Origin: an uncultured Acidimicrobiales bacterium
GTDB lineage: Bacteria; Actinomycetota; Acidimicrobiia; Acidimicrobiales; SHLQ01
Length of the DNA: 64,000 nt
Reading direction: 5' to 3'
Assembly: GCA_938038815.1 (NCBI GenBank)
Contig: CALHTF010000032.1
Coordinates: 1 to 64,000, forward strand
The position numbers were made by a program, and so were the translations under genes. Under the pieces are notes generated by a model that was not told the origin of the DNA, ran no database searches, and saw nothing but the letters and a program-made list of their open reading frames with translations. Positions 1 to 9,717 of this stretch are shown here, piece by piece (the first letter of the stretch is position 1; each line of letters opens with the position of its first letter).

Positions 1-3000
1 TATGCGAAACGCCGTCGGCCAGAGTGATGCTGAGGGCTCGACAATCCGTCCACTCGGGGTCGATCGGCCAGCGGGTTCGGTAGTTGGTCGACCCTCGCTT
101 CTTCCGGGTCAGCTTGAGGTCATGCATTTCGACCGGACCAACCGGTTCGCCCGTCTTGCAGTCGATGGCTTGGGACGCAAACGTCGCCGCCTTCACGAAC
201 CGGTGCGGCACACCAGGCGTAGCGACGTTTACCCGAGGGCTCTTGCCGGCGCGAACCTTGCGGTACTTGGTCGGCGGAGCCTTCACCTCGACGGTGAACG
301 GTTCGACGGTCACCTCCACGGTTGCGGTGGTGCAATAGGGCGTGGTGATGCACACGCCGTAGGCAAAGGAGTCGGTGCCGCTGAATCCGATGTCGGCGGT
401 GTAGGTAATGGTTCCGTCCACCACCTTGGCGGTTCCGTTCGCTGGCTGGTCGACTACCGCGAGGGTGGCGGGGCGCAGATCGTGGCCTGCTCCATCGTCG
501 TTCGCCAACACATCGATGCGCGTCTTGCCGGCTGCCTGAAGGGTGACTGCGTCGTCGCTCAACACACTCGCCCCAGCGTCACACGACGCGGGCGCCGCGT
601 TCTGGAACAACTCAAGCAGCCCACCGATGTTGCCGCCACCCGAACCGGTTGCGCTGTTGACGGCCAGAACCAGATCGAGCGTCGGGTAAATATGCACGCC
701 TTGGCCGAACAGGCCCACGGCACGGAAATTGCCGCCGCCCGCATTCCAGAACTGGGCGGCATACCCGCTGTCGTGCACGCCGGTGCTGCGGGCGTAGTCG
801 ACCCAGGCCTGGTCGAGGAACTGCTCGTCCTCCCATACCCCGCCGCGCAGGTACAACAACCCAAGCTTGGCGAAGTGGCGGGTCGTCATGTTGGTCACTG
901 CGCCGCCGCGCCACACACCGATGCCGTCGATGCCGAGCGTCGGGTCGACGCCTATGCGGTCAAACAAGCGGGCGTCGAGATTGGCGAGCAGTTCGTCGTC
1001 GTAGGCGTCGAGGGTTTGCGACACGATCCGAGCCAGGATCTGCGTAGTGCCGGTCGAGTACTTAAAGGATCGCCCGGGCACACCATCGAGAGGTTTCTCG
1101 GCAGCGAAGCTGGCCGAGTCGGGCGTCGACAACATGCGGATCAGGTCGGTGTCGGCATCGAAGCTGTAGGACTCGTTCCACTCCAACCCCGATGCCATGT
1201 CGAGCAGGTGGCGCAGAGTGATGGCGGCTCGCGGGTCGTCGGGGTCGGACCATTCCGGCACGGGCGCCGGCGCATCGAGTTCGAGCAGACCTTCTTGCAC
1301 CAACAGGCCAATAGCGGTCGAGGTGAACGATTTCGATACCGAGAAGGAGTTGAAGATGGTGTTCTCGTCCACATCGTCGTCGTAGCCCTCGGCCACGAGG
1401 CGACCACCGTGAATCACCACCACCGAACGGGTGCCACCTTCGAGCATCTCGGCGATTACCTTGTCGACCTCGTCAGCGTCGACCCCGGCGGGCACCTCGC
1501 CCGTCGGCCATGACTCGGTGGGCCATGCCACACACTCGAGCTGATCGACGTAACCAGCACGGGGCGACGCCTCGGCGAACGTTAACCGGAAGTCGAACGC
1601 CACCTCGCCGGTTTGCTGATCGGTCAGCACGATCGAACACGAGGTGGTGAGGCAGTCGACCTCGGCACCGCGGCGAACCACATAGGAGCTTTGTACGTTG
1701 ATTTGTCCGCTCAACTCGCCCAGCCGGTCGCTCTGAACAAACCCGAGTTGATCAGAGCAAAGGGCGCGGGTTTCGCTTTGGCACTGTTGCAACAAGAACT
1801 GCTGCCCGGCGACAAGGCCGCTGCCGCTCACCGTCACCTGCTCACCATCCCACACACCAGTCGACGGGAACACGGAAACGTGCGGTGCAGGCCCGATCGG
1901 AGCATCGGCGTCAAAGAGCAGCGGGGCCTGGAGTCGGAAGGTCAACGGTGCGAAACCCCGAATTTCAACCGTGCACGCCCCGACTTCGGCACAATCGGCG
2001 CCTGGAATCATGCGACGCGCCACAAACGAGGTGCGAAACACGCCATCGTCATCCGGTGACGACAGATAGTCGATCGAGTTGCAGCCCGCCTCTGCGGTAC
2101 ACACCTGCACGTCGATTCCGCCGTCTCCCGACGCGTTCTCGACCTCGACGGTGACTTGTTGTCCGTCGGTCAAGAGTCCATCGGGAAGCACGCGAACGTT
2201 CGGAACTTGGGGCGGAGGCACGGTGTCATCAAAGTCGAGCGCTACCGCAACTCGCCCCAGGTTTGAATCGACCACAAGTTCGCACTCGACGGCTGCGCAA
2301 TCGGTTTCGTTGAACGCCCGCGGCATCATCAGCGGCCCGGAGATGCTGCCGTCTGCGCCAACGGCAAAGTCGTCAAGAAACAGTGCCTGGCATTCGCTGC
2401 GCATCACTTCGCCCACCGGGCACAGACGCATTTGGAAAAACTCGCCGGGGGCAAAGTCGGTGGCGGTCACCAACACCTCTTGGTTGTGCAACAGCCCAGC
2501 GTTTGGCTCGACGGTGAGAACGGGCGGCCGCGGCGGAATCGACGGATCGAACGACAAGTCGACGAACGCCCGGTAGTCGGCGGTCGGACCACTAACCCGG
2601 AGGCGACACGTTTCGGTTACCGCGCAATCGATCCCGCCTTGCAACCGGACAACCGCGATATCGAGCGAAAGCTCGCCGTTCTCGTCGACCTGCTCGCCGA
2701 CGCTGTTACCTGAGCAGTCGTCGCCTGCGCATTGGCGAACCGACCCAACCGACAGCGGCGGTAGACCCGACACGTCGACGGCTACGACGTCGCGAGATCC
2801 GAGTCCGCTCGATGGAGTTGCGGTCGCCACAACTTGTGGCACCGGTGCGTCAACATCAATGTTCACCGGCAAGACGGACCGAGATTCGCCACCTTGTGTG
2901 GTGATGATGAACGAGCAAGCCTCGACGCCGCAGTCGACCACCTCGACCGTCTCGCTGTCGCCGTCGCTCCGGCGCACTTCCAGCCGCCGAGCGACTCGCA

Positions 3001-3406
3001 CATCGTCGAATCGGGCCTGGTTGTCGACGATCGGTTGGAACCCAACGTATTGACATGGCTGGTCGGTGGTGGTGCCAACACATTGCAACAAGAACGCTTC
3101 GAGTTCGCCCGGCTCGGGCTGTTCGATCGTAAAGGTAAGCGCTACCAATTCCCCAGGGACCCACGGCCCCTCCGGATCGGCTTGCAGAATCGGCGGTTCG
3201 GGCGGGAGCGGTTCGGCATCGTCGGCCCGCTCGACCAACGGAACCAAACCATCCTCCGGACCAACAGCCGGTGCCCCCTCGCGAAGCTCGGACGGAAGCT
3301 CGGTTTCGATCCGCGCCTCGGCAGCGACGGGCTGCGGCGACAGCAGCGACAGAGCCGCAATGATCACCAACAAGACTCTGAAACTCCGAAACGGCTTTCG
3401 CGACAC
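1..3406 (-). CDS. Secreted multidomain serine hydrolase (class C beta-lactamase family), C-terminus cut by window edge
   Basis: One open frame runs from a GTG at 3406 off the left edge (about 1,135 residues seen). Residues 1-29 are a signal peptide ending PVAAEA. Residues ~70-620 hold several all-beta modules with paired cysteines and phrases such as SGSGLVAGQQFLLQQC, reminiscent of neocarzinostatin-like or Ig-like folds. The hydrolase domain follows with the SVSK motif at 689-692 (Ser nucleophile and Lys base) and YST at 783-785, as in Pfam Beta-lactamase esterases and peptidases. A cadherin/Big-like module (VLANDDG, then FSGTDSFAYG) comes next, then an unrecognised segment to the edge. An in-frame TAG 12 codons upstream and GGGGGA about 9 nt before the GTG support the start. 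It is probably extracellular. The substrate is unknown. Confidence 0.86.
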   Translation of the reverse strand, partial: MSRKPFRSFRVLLVIIAALSLLSPQPVAAEARIETELPSELREGAPAVGPEDGLVPLVERADDAEPLPPEPPILQADPEGPWVPGELVALTFTIEQPEPGELEAFLLQCVGTTTDQPCQYVGFQPIVDNQARFDDVRVARRLEVRRSDGDSETVEVVDCGVEACSFIITTQGGESRSVLPVNIDVDAPVPQVVATATPSSGLGSRDVVAVDVSGLPPLSVGSVRQCAGDDCSGNSVGEQVDENGELSLDIAVVRLQGGIDCAVTETCRLRVSGPTADYRAFVDLSFDPSIPPRPPVLTVEPNAGLLHNQEVLVTATDFAPGEFFQMRLCPVGEVMRSECQALFLDDFAVGADGSISGPLMMPRAFNETDCAAVECELVVDSNLGRVAVALDFDDTVPPPQVPNVRVLPDGLLTDGQQVTVEVENASGDGGIDVQVCTAEAGCNSIDYLSSPDDDGVFRTSFVARRMIPGADCAEVGACTVEIRGFAPLTFRLQAPLLFDADAPIGPAPHVSVFPSTGVWDGEQVTVSGSGLVAGQQFLLQQCQSETRALCSDQLGFVQSDRLGELSGQINVQSSYVVRRGAEVDCLTTSCSIVLTDQQTGEVAFDFRLTFAEASPRAGYVDQLECVAWPTESWPTGEVPAGVDADEVDKVIAEMLEGGTRSVVVIHGGRLVAEGYDDDVDENTIFNSFSVSKSFTSTAIGLLVQEGLLELDAPAPVPEWSDPDDPRAAITLRHLLDMASGLEWNESYSFDADTDLIRMLSTPDSASFAAEKPLDGVPGRSFKYSTGTTQILARIVSQTLDAYDDELLANLDARLFDRIGVDPTLGIDGIGVWRGGAVTNMTTRHFAKLGLLYLRGGVWEDEQFLDQAWVDYARSTGVHDSGYAAQFWNAGGGNFRAVGLFGQGVHIYPTLDLVLAVNSATGSGGGNIGGLLELFQNAAPASCDAGASVLSDDAVTLQAAGKTRIDVLANDDGAGHDLRPATLAVVDQPANGTAKVVDGTITYTADIGFSGTDSFAYGVCITTPYCTTATVEVTVEPFTVEVKAPPTKYRKVRAGKSPRVNVATPGVPHRFVKAATFASQAIDCKTGEPVGPVEMHDLKLTRKKRGSTNYRTRWPIDPEWTDCRALSITLADGVSH

Positions 3407-3492
3407 TGGTCCGGCTCCCCCGAATGGCTTTCGCCAATCCTACGCCCGAGCGGCCGAACCACGCTAAAGAGCGGCGTCGCGCATCCCGCTGC

Positions 3493-4533
3493 TTAGAACC
3501 CACTCCCGGCGAGACAGTCCGAGTACTGGGCCGACGATGCCCCGATCGGGCTACCGAGCCACCGCCATTGGCCATCGAAGCCTTGACGAAATGCGCCGAT
3601 CCGCATATGAGTTAGCCCGTCGGCACCAAGGCGTGCGTAGGCGAACATCGCGATGTCGCCGTCGGTTACCACGCTGTCTTCGCACACGAAGACCTTCGCC
3701 CAGACGCCCGAACTTCCGCCGGCCGACTCGACCAGTGTTGCGTAGCCCAACGACCGGATGTCCTCGAACGACGCCGCCAAGCTGGCATCGCCCGAATCGA
3801 TGTAGTTCTGTTGCCGGGCGAGCAGATCGTCGAACCACTGCGCGACATCGACACCGGCGCCCTCGCCGGCAACCATGCCAATGTCGATGTCGGACGGGTC
3901 GTCGACAAACACCATCCAGTCCATGCTGCATTCATAGAGCGGCGGGTTCGATGCTTTGACCGGCGGGAGCTCGCCGCGCAGCCGCACCTTGTCGCCGGGT
4001 TCGAGACCTCGAACCACCAGCGGCGTCTGCGTTCCCGACTCGGTGCCCGAGACAACCATTATCGAGTAAACGATCCCCAGGGTTTGGTCGGTCATGTTGG
4101 TTACTTCGTTCCAGGCAGGCACGGGGTCGACTTCGTTTTTGTGGTCGTGTTTGCACCTCAGGCCACCCTGTTGCAGCGCAACCTCGGGCCGGACGCTGGC
4201 GGCTCGCTCCTCAAGCTCGACCGCCTGGTCATGACGATCGAGCTGCTGAGCGCACGAGAGCACAAGGTCCTCCCGCAGATCGGGTTGCGCCTCAAGGTCG
4301 GCTTTGCGCACCTCATAGGCCGACCCAAAGAATCCATCACAATCGATCGTTGTGGCTCGATCGTCTACTGGGATCGGGTCGGAAACTTCGGGAGCTGGTT
4401 CGGGGGCTTCCGGGTCCGGTGCCGAGGTTGTTGCACCCGCCGTCGACGGGGCCGACGATTCCGGGCCGGCCGATCCACCGCACGCGCCGGCGATCAGCAC
4501 GAACAAAAGCACCATCCCCACGGCCCGCAGCAT
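3493..4533 (-). CDS. Predicted lipoprotein of unknown function
   Basis: A 346-residue exported protein. It starts MLRAVGMVLLFVLIAGACGG, a hydrophobic segment ending in a lipobox-like AGAC, so Cys would be lipidated. A low-complexity Ser/Thr/Pro/Glu linker follows (residues ~20-60), then a globular domain with scattered Cys and no motif I recognise. A longer frame exists upstream, but the ATG at 4533 is preferred: it opens directly on the signal sequence and lies 6 nt after a TACGAT -10 box. It is divergent from the membrane-protein gene at 4594. Membrane anchoring is well supported; its role is not. Confidence 0.75.
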   Translation of the reverse strand: MLRAVGMVLLFVLIAGACGGSAGPESSAPSTAGATTSAPDPEAPEPAPEVSDPIPVDDRATTIDCDGFFGSAYEVRKADLEAQPDLREDLVLSCAQQLDRHDQAVELEERAASVRPEVALQQGGLRCKHDHKNEVDPVPAWNEVTNMTDQTLGIVYSIMVVSGTESGTQTPLVVRGLEPGDKVRLRGELPPVKASNPPLYECSMDWMVFVDDPSDIDIGMVAGEGAGVDVAQWFDDLLARQQNYIDSGDASLAASFEDIRSLGYATLVESAGGSSGVWAKVFVCEDSVVTDGDIAMFAYARLGADGLTHMRIGAFRQGFDGQWRWLGSPIGASSAQYSDCLAGSGF

Positions 4534-4539
4534 GAAGCG

Positions 4540-4545
4540 ATCGTA
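4540..4545 (-). promoter_or_regulatory. -10 box (TACGAT) for the lipoprotein gene
   Basis: TACGAT ends 6 nt before the ATG at 4533, so the transcript would begin at or near the start codon. No clear -35 was seen. Confidence 0.45.
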
Positions 4546-4593
4546 TCGCAGGCCCCCCTTGACTCGCCCGGCACCGCACCGGACACTGAGGGG

Positions 4594-5043
4594 GTGGAGA
4601 CCCTGGCCAGTCGATCTGAGAAACAACCAACCGAGCAGGTTGGCCGATTCTGGGAGCTACTCGCCTCTCCGGTGGTCGGCTACGGATTGCTGGCGATCGC
4701 TGCAGTCTGGACGTATCGAATCGCCAACGGACTAAGCAAAGCACGCTCGGTCATTGCCGACTTCGAATCCCAACACGGGAAGCTCACTATCGTCGACGGG
4801 TACTGGTCCCATGCCGAGGCGCCGGTGGCAGCAGCCCGGGCCTTCTGCGACGAACTAAGCGCTATTGCCGGCTGGGTATATCCGTTCCATTTCACCGTTT
4901 GGGTTCCGGTGCTCGTGTTGTGGTTCTTCGGGATAGCGCTCGGGTTTCGCGCCCGCTACTTCCCGCTGGTGTTTCTCCCCATTGCCGTGCTGGCGCTTTC
5001 GTACGCCGACGTGTACGCCACCGTGATTGCGGTGCTCGAGTAG
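4594..5043 (+). CDS. Small integral membrane protein, unknown
   Basis: 149 residues from a GTG, with GAGGGG abutting the start. The N-terminal 25 residues are soluble. A hydrophobic stretch follows (PVVGYGLLAIAAVWTY), then an extramembrane segment of about 55 residues, then two or three membrane spans (VWVPVLVLWFFGIALGF, FPLVFLPIAVLALSY). The reading frame extends further upstream, but only as antisense to the lipoprotein gene, so I use the GTG. I do not recognise the family. The lipoprotein is divergent and another small membrane protein follows. Confidence 0.6.
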   Translation: METLASRSEKQPTEQVGRFWELLASPVVGYGLLAIAAVWTYRIANGLSKARSVIADFESQHGKLTIVDGYWSHAEAPVAAARAFCDELSAIAGWVYPFHFTVWVPVLVLWFFGIALGFRARYFPLVFLPIAVLALSYADVYATVIAVLE

Positions 5044-5050
5044 GTAGCCA

Positions 5051-5079
5051 TTGATCGGCCGCCACACGAGTCGTACTCT
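5051..5079 (+). promoter_or_regulatory. Promoter TTGATC-17-TACTCT
   Basis: -35 TTGATC (5051-5056), 17-nt spacer, -10 TACTCT (5074-5079), 8 nt before the ATG at 5088. This is one of the best sigma-70-like promoters in the window and predicts a leaderless mRNA. Confidence 0.6.
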
Positions 5080-5087
5080 CGGGCCAC

Positions 5088-5327
5088 ATGGTGTTCATCG
5101 GACTGCTCTTGTTAGCCGGCTTCCTCTTTGGATTTACGCGGCGGTGGTGGATCGTTTTCCCCCTTGCCGCAATCCTTCCGACGACCAGCCTCTGGGCCGC
5201 TGGCGCCTTCGACGACGGTGAAGGATTCGCCACGATGGTCGCCTTGGCCGCGGTTCTTACCCTGGCCGCCGCATTGGGTGTGGCCGCAAGCATGGGAATG
5301 CAGCGAGTACTCAACGCCGCTGCGTAG
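5088..5327 (+). CDS. Small two-span membrane protein
   Basis: 79 residues. A membrane span opens at the N-terminus (MVFIGLLLLAGFLFGF), followed by RRWW and further hydrophobic stretches (WIVFPLAAILPTTSLWAAGAF and ATMVALAAVLTLAAALGVAA). I know of no motif for it. It has a strong upstream promoter and no ribosome-binding site, which fits leaderless expression. Function unknown. Confidence 0.6.
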   Translation: MVFIGLLLLAGFLFGFTRRWWIVFPLAAILPTTSLWAAGAFDDGEGFATMVALAAVLTLAAALGVAASMGMQRVLNAAA

Positions 5328-5398
5328 AACCAACACTATGCCCGGGCGTTAACTCGGCGTTCTTGTACGTCGGGGCAGCGTCGGTTAAGAACGTCGCC

Positions 5399-7510
5399 AT
5401 GACAACCGTGAACGACGTAACCGACCTGTCCCTCGACGCAGCCGACGGTGGCGTGGCGGTCATCACCCTCGACTCGCCTCCGGTAAACGCCCTAAGCGCC
5501 AACGTCCGTACCGGGCTCTTCGAGGCGTTTGGTCAGGCGATCGAGTCCGATGCGATCGCCATCGTGTTGATCTGCGCGGGACGCACCTTTATCGCCGGCG
5601 CCGACATCACCGAGTTTGGCGGCGCTTCGGCGGAGGCAGCATCGCTCACCGACGTACAAAACCTTATGGAGAGCTCGCCCAAACCGGTCGTTGCGGCGAT
5701 CCACGGCACGGCGCTCGGAGGCGGGCTCGAAGTTGCGTTGTGCGCCCACTACCGCATCGCCGTACCCAGCGCGAAGTGTGGTCTGCCCGAGGTGCATTTG
5801 GGTCTGCTCCCCGGCGCGGGAGGAACCCAGCGGTTACCTCGTATCGTCGGGGCACAAAAGGCGCTCGAGTTCATGACCGCCGGAACCCATGTCGCAGCCG
5901 CCGACTGTCTCGAGATGGGATTGATCGACGAATTGGCCACCGAGGACAACCTGCGGGCCGATGCCGTGGGGCTTGCCCAACGGCTCGTCGCCGAGGGTCG
6001 GCCGCTCAAGAAGATCAGCGACAACGACGACATGGTCGCCCCCGATCGGGGCAACACCGAACTGTTCGCCAACTTCCGGGCTTCCAAAGCCGCACGAAAG
6101 TTCCGCGGTTTCTTGGCCCCCGAGGCGATCATCAAGTGTGTAGAAGCAGCGGTCGAGTTGCCCTTTGCCGAGGGGATCAAGCGCGAAGGTCAGCTCTTTG
6201 GGGAAGTGTTGGTCAGCGCCGAGTCGGCCGCCCAACGCTACGTGTTTTTCAGCGAGCGTCAGGTCTGGAAGATTCCAGATGTTCCCCGCGATACGGCCAC
6301 CCTGCCCGTCGACAGTGTGGGCGTCATCGGTGCCGGAACGATGGGCGGCGGCATCGCCATGAACTTCGTGAATGCCGGCATTCCGGTAACCATCGTCGAA
6401 ACCAGCCAGGAGGCACTCGACCGCGGACTCGCCGTCGTGCGAGGCAACTATGAACGCAGTTCTCGCAATGGCCGGTTCCCCATCGAAGAGGTCGACGTTC
6501 GGATGGCCCGCATCACCCCGGCACTTTCCCTCGATGGCTTGGCTGATGTCGACATGGTTATCGAAGCCGTGTTCGAGAACATGGACCTCAAAAAGGAGAT
6601 CTTCGCCACCCTCGACGCCACCTGTAAGCCCGGGGCGGTCCTGGCCTCAAACACCAGCGCACTCAACATCGACGAGATCGCCACGGCCACAACCCGCCCC
6701 GAGTCGGTGATCGGCATGCACTTCTTCTCCCCCGCCAACGTCATGCGCTGCCTCGAAGTCGTCCGCGGACGCGAAACCTCGCTAGAGGTGATCAACACCG
6801 CGATGAAAACCGCCAAGAAGATCGGCAAGCTCGGGTCGCTCGTGGGAGTGTGCCCCGGCTTCGTCGGCAACCGGATGCTCTTTCAACGCAGCGCCCAAGC
6901 CCAGGCGCTGCTCGACGAAGGCGCAATGCCGTGGGAAGTCGACCAGGCGCTCTATGACTTTGGCTTTGCGATGGGGCCGTTCCAAATGAGCGACCTTGCC
7001 GGACTCGACATTGGTTGGTCCGCCGAAACCTCTACCGGCAGCACCATCCGCGAACGACTTTGCGAACTCGACCGACGAGGCCAAAAGAACGGCGCCGGCT
7101 ACTACGACTACGACGAGAACCGCACCCCGACGCCATCGCCAATCACCGAGGGCCTCGTCAAGGAGTTCGCCGAAAAAGCGGGCAAACCAGCGCGGACGTT
7201 TACCTCCGACGAGATCATCGAACGGCTCGTACTGCCCATGGTCAACGAAGGCGCACGGATTCTCGCCGAGAAGAAGGCCATGCGATCGAGCGACATCGAC
7301 ATGATCTGGATCACCGGCTACAACTGGCCCGCCTACCGGGGCGGCCCCATGTACTACGCCGACACGATGGGACTCGACGTCGTGCTCGCTCGCCTGCGAG
7401 CGCTTCAGGCCGAGTACGGCGACGTCTGGGCACCAGCACCGCTGATCGAGCAACTGGCGGCCGACGGTCAAACCTTCGCGAGCATCCCGGCCACCCCGCT
7501 GGCAACCTAA
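5399..7510 (+). CDS. Bifunctional enoyl-CoA hydratase / 3-hydroxyacyl-CoA dehydrogenase (FadJ/FadB-like)
   Basis: Performs the hydration and the NAD-dependent dehydrogenation steps of fatty-acid beta-oxidation. Residues ~1-190 are a crotonase domain: [10 protein letters not shown] and [12 protein letters not shown] (oxyanion hole, first catalytic Glu), then [18 protein letters not shown] (second catalytic Glu). About residues 298-480 are the NAD-binding 3-hydroxyacyl-CoA dehydrogenase domain ([24 protein letters not shown]). Two 3HCDH C-terminal domains follow. The 703 residues match the family's usual ~700. I chose the ATG at 5399 because earlier in-frame codons are not conserved-looking. 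No thiolase gene is adjacent. The frame stays coding-like for 50 codons past the TAA (see 7511). Confidence 0.93.
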   Translation: MTTVNDVTDLSLDAADGGVAVITLDSPPVNALSANVRTGLFEAFGQAIESDAIAIVLICAGRTFIAGADITEFGGASAEAASLTDVQNLMESSPKPVVAAIHGTALGGGLEVALCAHYRIAVPSAKCGLPEVHLGLLPGAGGTQRLPRIVGAQKALEFMTAGTHVAAADCLEMGLIDELATEDNLRADAVGLAQRLVAEGRPLKKISDNDDMVAPDRGNTELFANFRASKAARKFRGFLAPEAIIKCVEAAVELPFAEGIKREGQLFGEVLVSAESAAQRYVFFSERQVWKIPDVPRDTATLPVDSVGVIGAGTMGGGIAMNFVNAGIPVTIVETSQEALDRGLAVVRGNYERSSRNGRFPIEEVDVRMARITPALSLDGLADVDMVIEAVFENMDLKKEIFATLDATCKPGAVLASNTSALNIDEIATATTRPESVIGMHFFSPANVMRCLEVVRGRETSLEVINTAMKTAKKIGKLGSLVGVCPGFVGNRMLFQRSAQAQALLDEGAMPWEVDQALYDFGFAMGPFQMSDLAGLDIGWSAETSTGSTIRERLCELDRRGQKNGAGYYDYDENRTPTPSPITEGLVKEFAEKAGKPARTFTSDEIIERLVLPMVNEGARILAEKKAMRSSDIDMIWITGYNWPAYRGGPMYYADTMGLDVVLARLRALQAEYGDVWAPAPLIEQLAADGQTFASIPATPLAT

Positions 7511-7663
7511 GACCCGTATACGCCGAACGATCGAGAGATCAACCGAATTCTCATCGAACAGCTCTATGAGTACGACACGGTTGAAGGAATCGACAAAGAC
7601 GAGCTGTGGGCTCAGGTTCGCACCTCTATCGACCAGCTGATCGCCGACGCGGGCACGAACTGA
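7511..7663 (+). other. In-frame, coding-like extension after the fadJ-like stop
   Basis: Directly after the TAA at 7508-7510, the same frame reads on for 50 sense codons to a TGA at 7661-7663. The peptide is amphipathic and helix-like (NRILIEQLYEYDTVEGIDKD, then ELWAQVRTSIDQLIADAG), with the local codon style. It has no ATG, GTG or TTG. It could be a C-terminal tail cut off by a nonsense change, a read-through product, a remnant, or a tiny gene with a rare ATT/ATC start. I cannot tell which. Confidence 0.35.
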
Positions 7664-7709
7664 CGAACCTCGGCCCCACTAAGCAGCGGCGCTCTGCGAA
7701 GATGACCCA

Positions 7710-9128
7710 ATGGGTTCGACAACCGACCAGCGACGAACCGCGGCGATCCTGCTCATCCTGGCCGTGGTGTTTGCCAGCTGTTCGAGCGCCGTCGACCGTA
7801 GCGACGCGTCCCCCGCCACGACCTTGAACCCGGTTACTACCGCCGCACCGGCGACGGCCTCGTCGAATCAAGCCGACCCGACCAGCGTTGCCCCGGCACC
7901 CGAGACCACCGGTTCGGAGGCTGCGGATACAGCTCCGTCGACCACCACTGCGTCCGCCGACACGACGGTCGTCAGGTCAACGACCGAAGCACCCTCGGCG
8001 TCGCCCACCACGACCGCGGCCCCCTCACCAACACCAACCTCTCCCCTCGCCGACAAGCAACCTGAGCACTGTACGGTTGAGCCGCCGGCAATGGTCCGTA
8101 CCGATGTCACGGCGTCGGGCAACCGGTTGGCCGACGGATCGGTCGACCTGTCGGCTGATCCTCAGGTTGTGGATCTTGGCGGGACACCGGTCTGGGTACT
8201 GCCGTATCCGGTCGACACCGACGGCGGCTGGTATGTGGCACTGCAATCGGGAACCGCAGTCTTTGTTGGCAGCCGCGGCACAACCTCGCCAGCCCCGGCG
8301 GTCGACGGCCCACCGGTCGTGGTCTTCGAGGCGGACGAGCCAACGATCGTGTCGGCCTACCGACAGCACGAGCGGTTCGAGAATCCGTTGCCCGACACGC
8401 GGGTGGTGCACTTTGGCGAATACTCGGCCGCCCTGGTCGACCCCACCGACCGCTACGGCCACGATGTGCTGGGCGACGACATCGAGGCCGGCGCGGTTCA
8501 GATACTCAACGCGTGCACCGGCATGTCGACCACGATCGTGATCGACGAGCCGTCGGTGATCGAGGGCATCTCGCCGATCCTCACCGACCTCGACGCCGAC
8601 GGTGTACCAGAGGTGCTCGTCACCACAAGCAACGACCGCCAAGGGGCCCGCTTGGTCGTGTATGGCGTCGATGGCTCGATGGTCGCCCAGTCGAACCCGA
8701 TCGGGTCTGGATACCGGTGGCGCAACCAGATGGGGGTTGCGCCGCTCGGCCCGAACGACGAGATGGAGATCGTCGATGTGCGCATACCGCACCTCGGTGG
8801 CGTTGTTGAGTTTTTCCAAGTCGATGCCGACCGACTCATCCGGATGGCCCGTACCGACCCCTACACGAGCCACCGAATCGACTCACCGAACCTCGACATG
8901 GGCGTATTGGTCGACACCGACGGCGACACCCGACCCGAAGTCGTCCTCGCCGCGCAGAACTTCGGCGCCCTCGTCGTTCTTGAGCGAACCGAAGATGGCA
9001 TCGCCGAGCTAGCAGAACTCGACCTCGACGGGCTCCTGCGGACCAATATTGCGGTCGACCAACGCACCAACGGTTCGTTGTTGGCGGTTGGCACGTCCTC
9101 GGACCAGCTGTACATCTGGGGCCGGTAG
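7710..9128 (+). CDS. Lipoprotein with FG-GAP/VCBS-like repeats
   Basis: 472 residues. A signal sequence ends in a lipobox (VVFASC), followed by a ~110-residue Thr/Ala/Ser/Pro linker (residues ~28-120). The C-terminal half has acidic calcium-loop-like repeats typical of FG-GAP/VCBS beta-propellers: TDLDADGVPEVLVTT, EMEIVDVRIPHLGG, VDTDGDTRPEVVLAA. It is likely displayed outside the membrane. Such propellers often bind ligands or partners, but nothing here names one. The gene stands alone on the plus strand between fadJ-like and a convergent acetyltransferase. Confidence 0.75.
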   Translation: MGSTTDQRRTAAILLILAVVFASCSSAVDRSDASPATTLNPVTTAAPATASSNQADPTSVAPAPETTGSEAADTAPSTTTASADTTVVRSTTEAPSASPTTTAAPSPTPTSPLADKQPEHCTVEPPAMVRTDVTASGNRLADGSVDLSADPQVVDLGGTPVWVLPYPVDTDGGWYVALQSGTAVFVGSRGTTSPAPAVDGPPVVVFEADEPTIVSAYRQHERFENPLPDTRVVHFGEYSAALVDPTDRYGHDVLGDDIEAGAVQILNACTGMSTTIVIDEPSVIEGISPILTDLDADGVPEVLVTTSNDRQGARLVVYGVDGSMVAQSNPIGSGYRWRNQMGVAPLGPNDEMEIVDVRIPHLGGVVEFFQVDADRLIRMARTDPYTSHRIDSPNLDMGVLVDTDGDTRPEVVLAAQNFGALVVLERTEDGIAELAELDLDGLLRTNIAVDQRTNGSLLAVGTSSDQLYIWGR

Positions 9129-9135
9129 CCCGGGC

Positions 9136-9624
9136 TCAGAGCTGTTTTTCGAACCAGTGCCGGGCAAACGGGTTGTCGTTGTAGGAGTCGATCTCGTGGT
9201 AGCCAGCGGCCTTGTACATGGCGATCGCTTCGGTGAGCGCGCTGTTGGTATCGAGTCGCACCGTTCCGTTACCCAGCGCCTTCGCGTGGTCCTCAAGGTG
9301 CGCTAGCAACGTCTTCCCGAGGCCTCTCCCCCGGTGCGGCTTGGCGATCCACATCCGCTTCACCTCGGCCGCGCCATCGGGCAGCACCTGCACGGCTCCG
9401 CAGCCCGCCGTGTCGGCACCTGATCGAGCAACCACAAACGCCCCGAATGGTGGCTCGAAGTTCGCCGCGTCGCGGACCAGCGTGTCGCCGGCATCGAACC
9501 CATCGTCGAATCGCTCGTCGAGTTCGCCGAAATACGCCGCCATGGACCGAGCGATTTCCTCGGACCTCGGGTCGACAACCACAAAGTCATAACTTGGTTG
9601 GTCGGACACGGCCTTCTCGCTCAT
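9136..9624 (-). CDS. GNAT-family N-acetyltransferase
   Basis: 162 residues. The acetyl-CoA pyrophosphate-binding motif A is clear (VKRMWIAKPHRGRGLGKTLL), followed by LDTNSALTEAIAMYKAAGY and a C-terminal Phe/His/Trp tail, as in small GNAT enzymes. The N-terminal 55 residues fit the variable acceptor-binding part. Substrate unknown. It is convergent with the lipoprotein gene, 7 bp between stops, and divergent from the ABC transporter operon. Confidence 0.85.
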   Translation of the reverse strand: MSEKAVSDQPSYDFVVVDPRSEEIARSMAAYFGELDERFDDGFDAGDTLVRDAANFEPPFGAFVVARSGADTAGCGAVQVLPDGAAEVKRMWIAKPHRGRGLGKTLLAHLEDHAKALGNGTVRLDTNSALTEAIAMYKAAGYHEIDSYNDNPFARHWFEKQL

Positions 9625-9717
9625 CGCCCCCCATCGTAGGACCTGCGGCCGGGCCCGCTGCGCACTCCGGTACCCTTTGCCCAGGTGAGCCGACGCTCAT
9701 CAAAGGGGGACATCGAC

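Noticed and set aside
2-1513. Long plus-strand open frame (about 500 codons)
   Set aside because: It is antisense to the serine hydrolase, whose frame has catalytic motifs and a signal peptide; the plus frame gives His/Arg/Gly-rich nonsense typical of high-GC shadows.
3811-4593. Upstream part of the open frame leading into the membrane protein at 4594
   Set aside because: It is antisense to the lipoprotein gene and changes composition at the GTG; only the part after 4594 looks like a protein.
5399-7663. Frameshift or assembly error in the FadJ-like gene
   Set aside because: The tail is in the same frame and separated only by a stop; the main enzyme already has full family length, so a frameshift is not needed.
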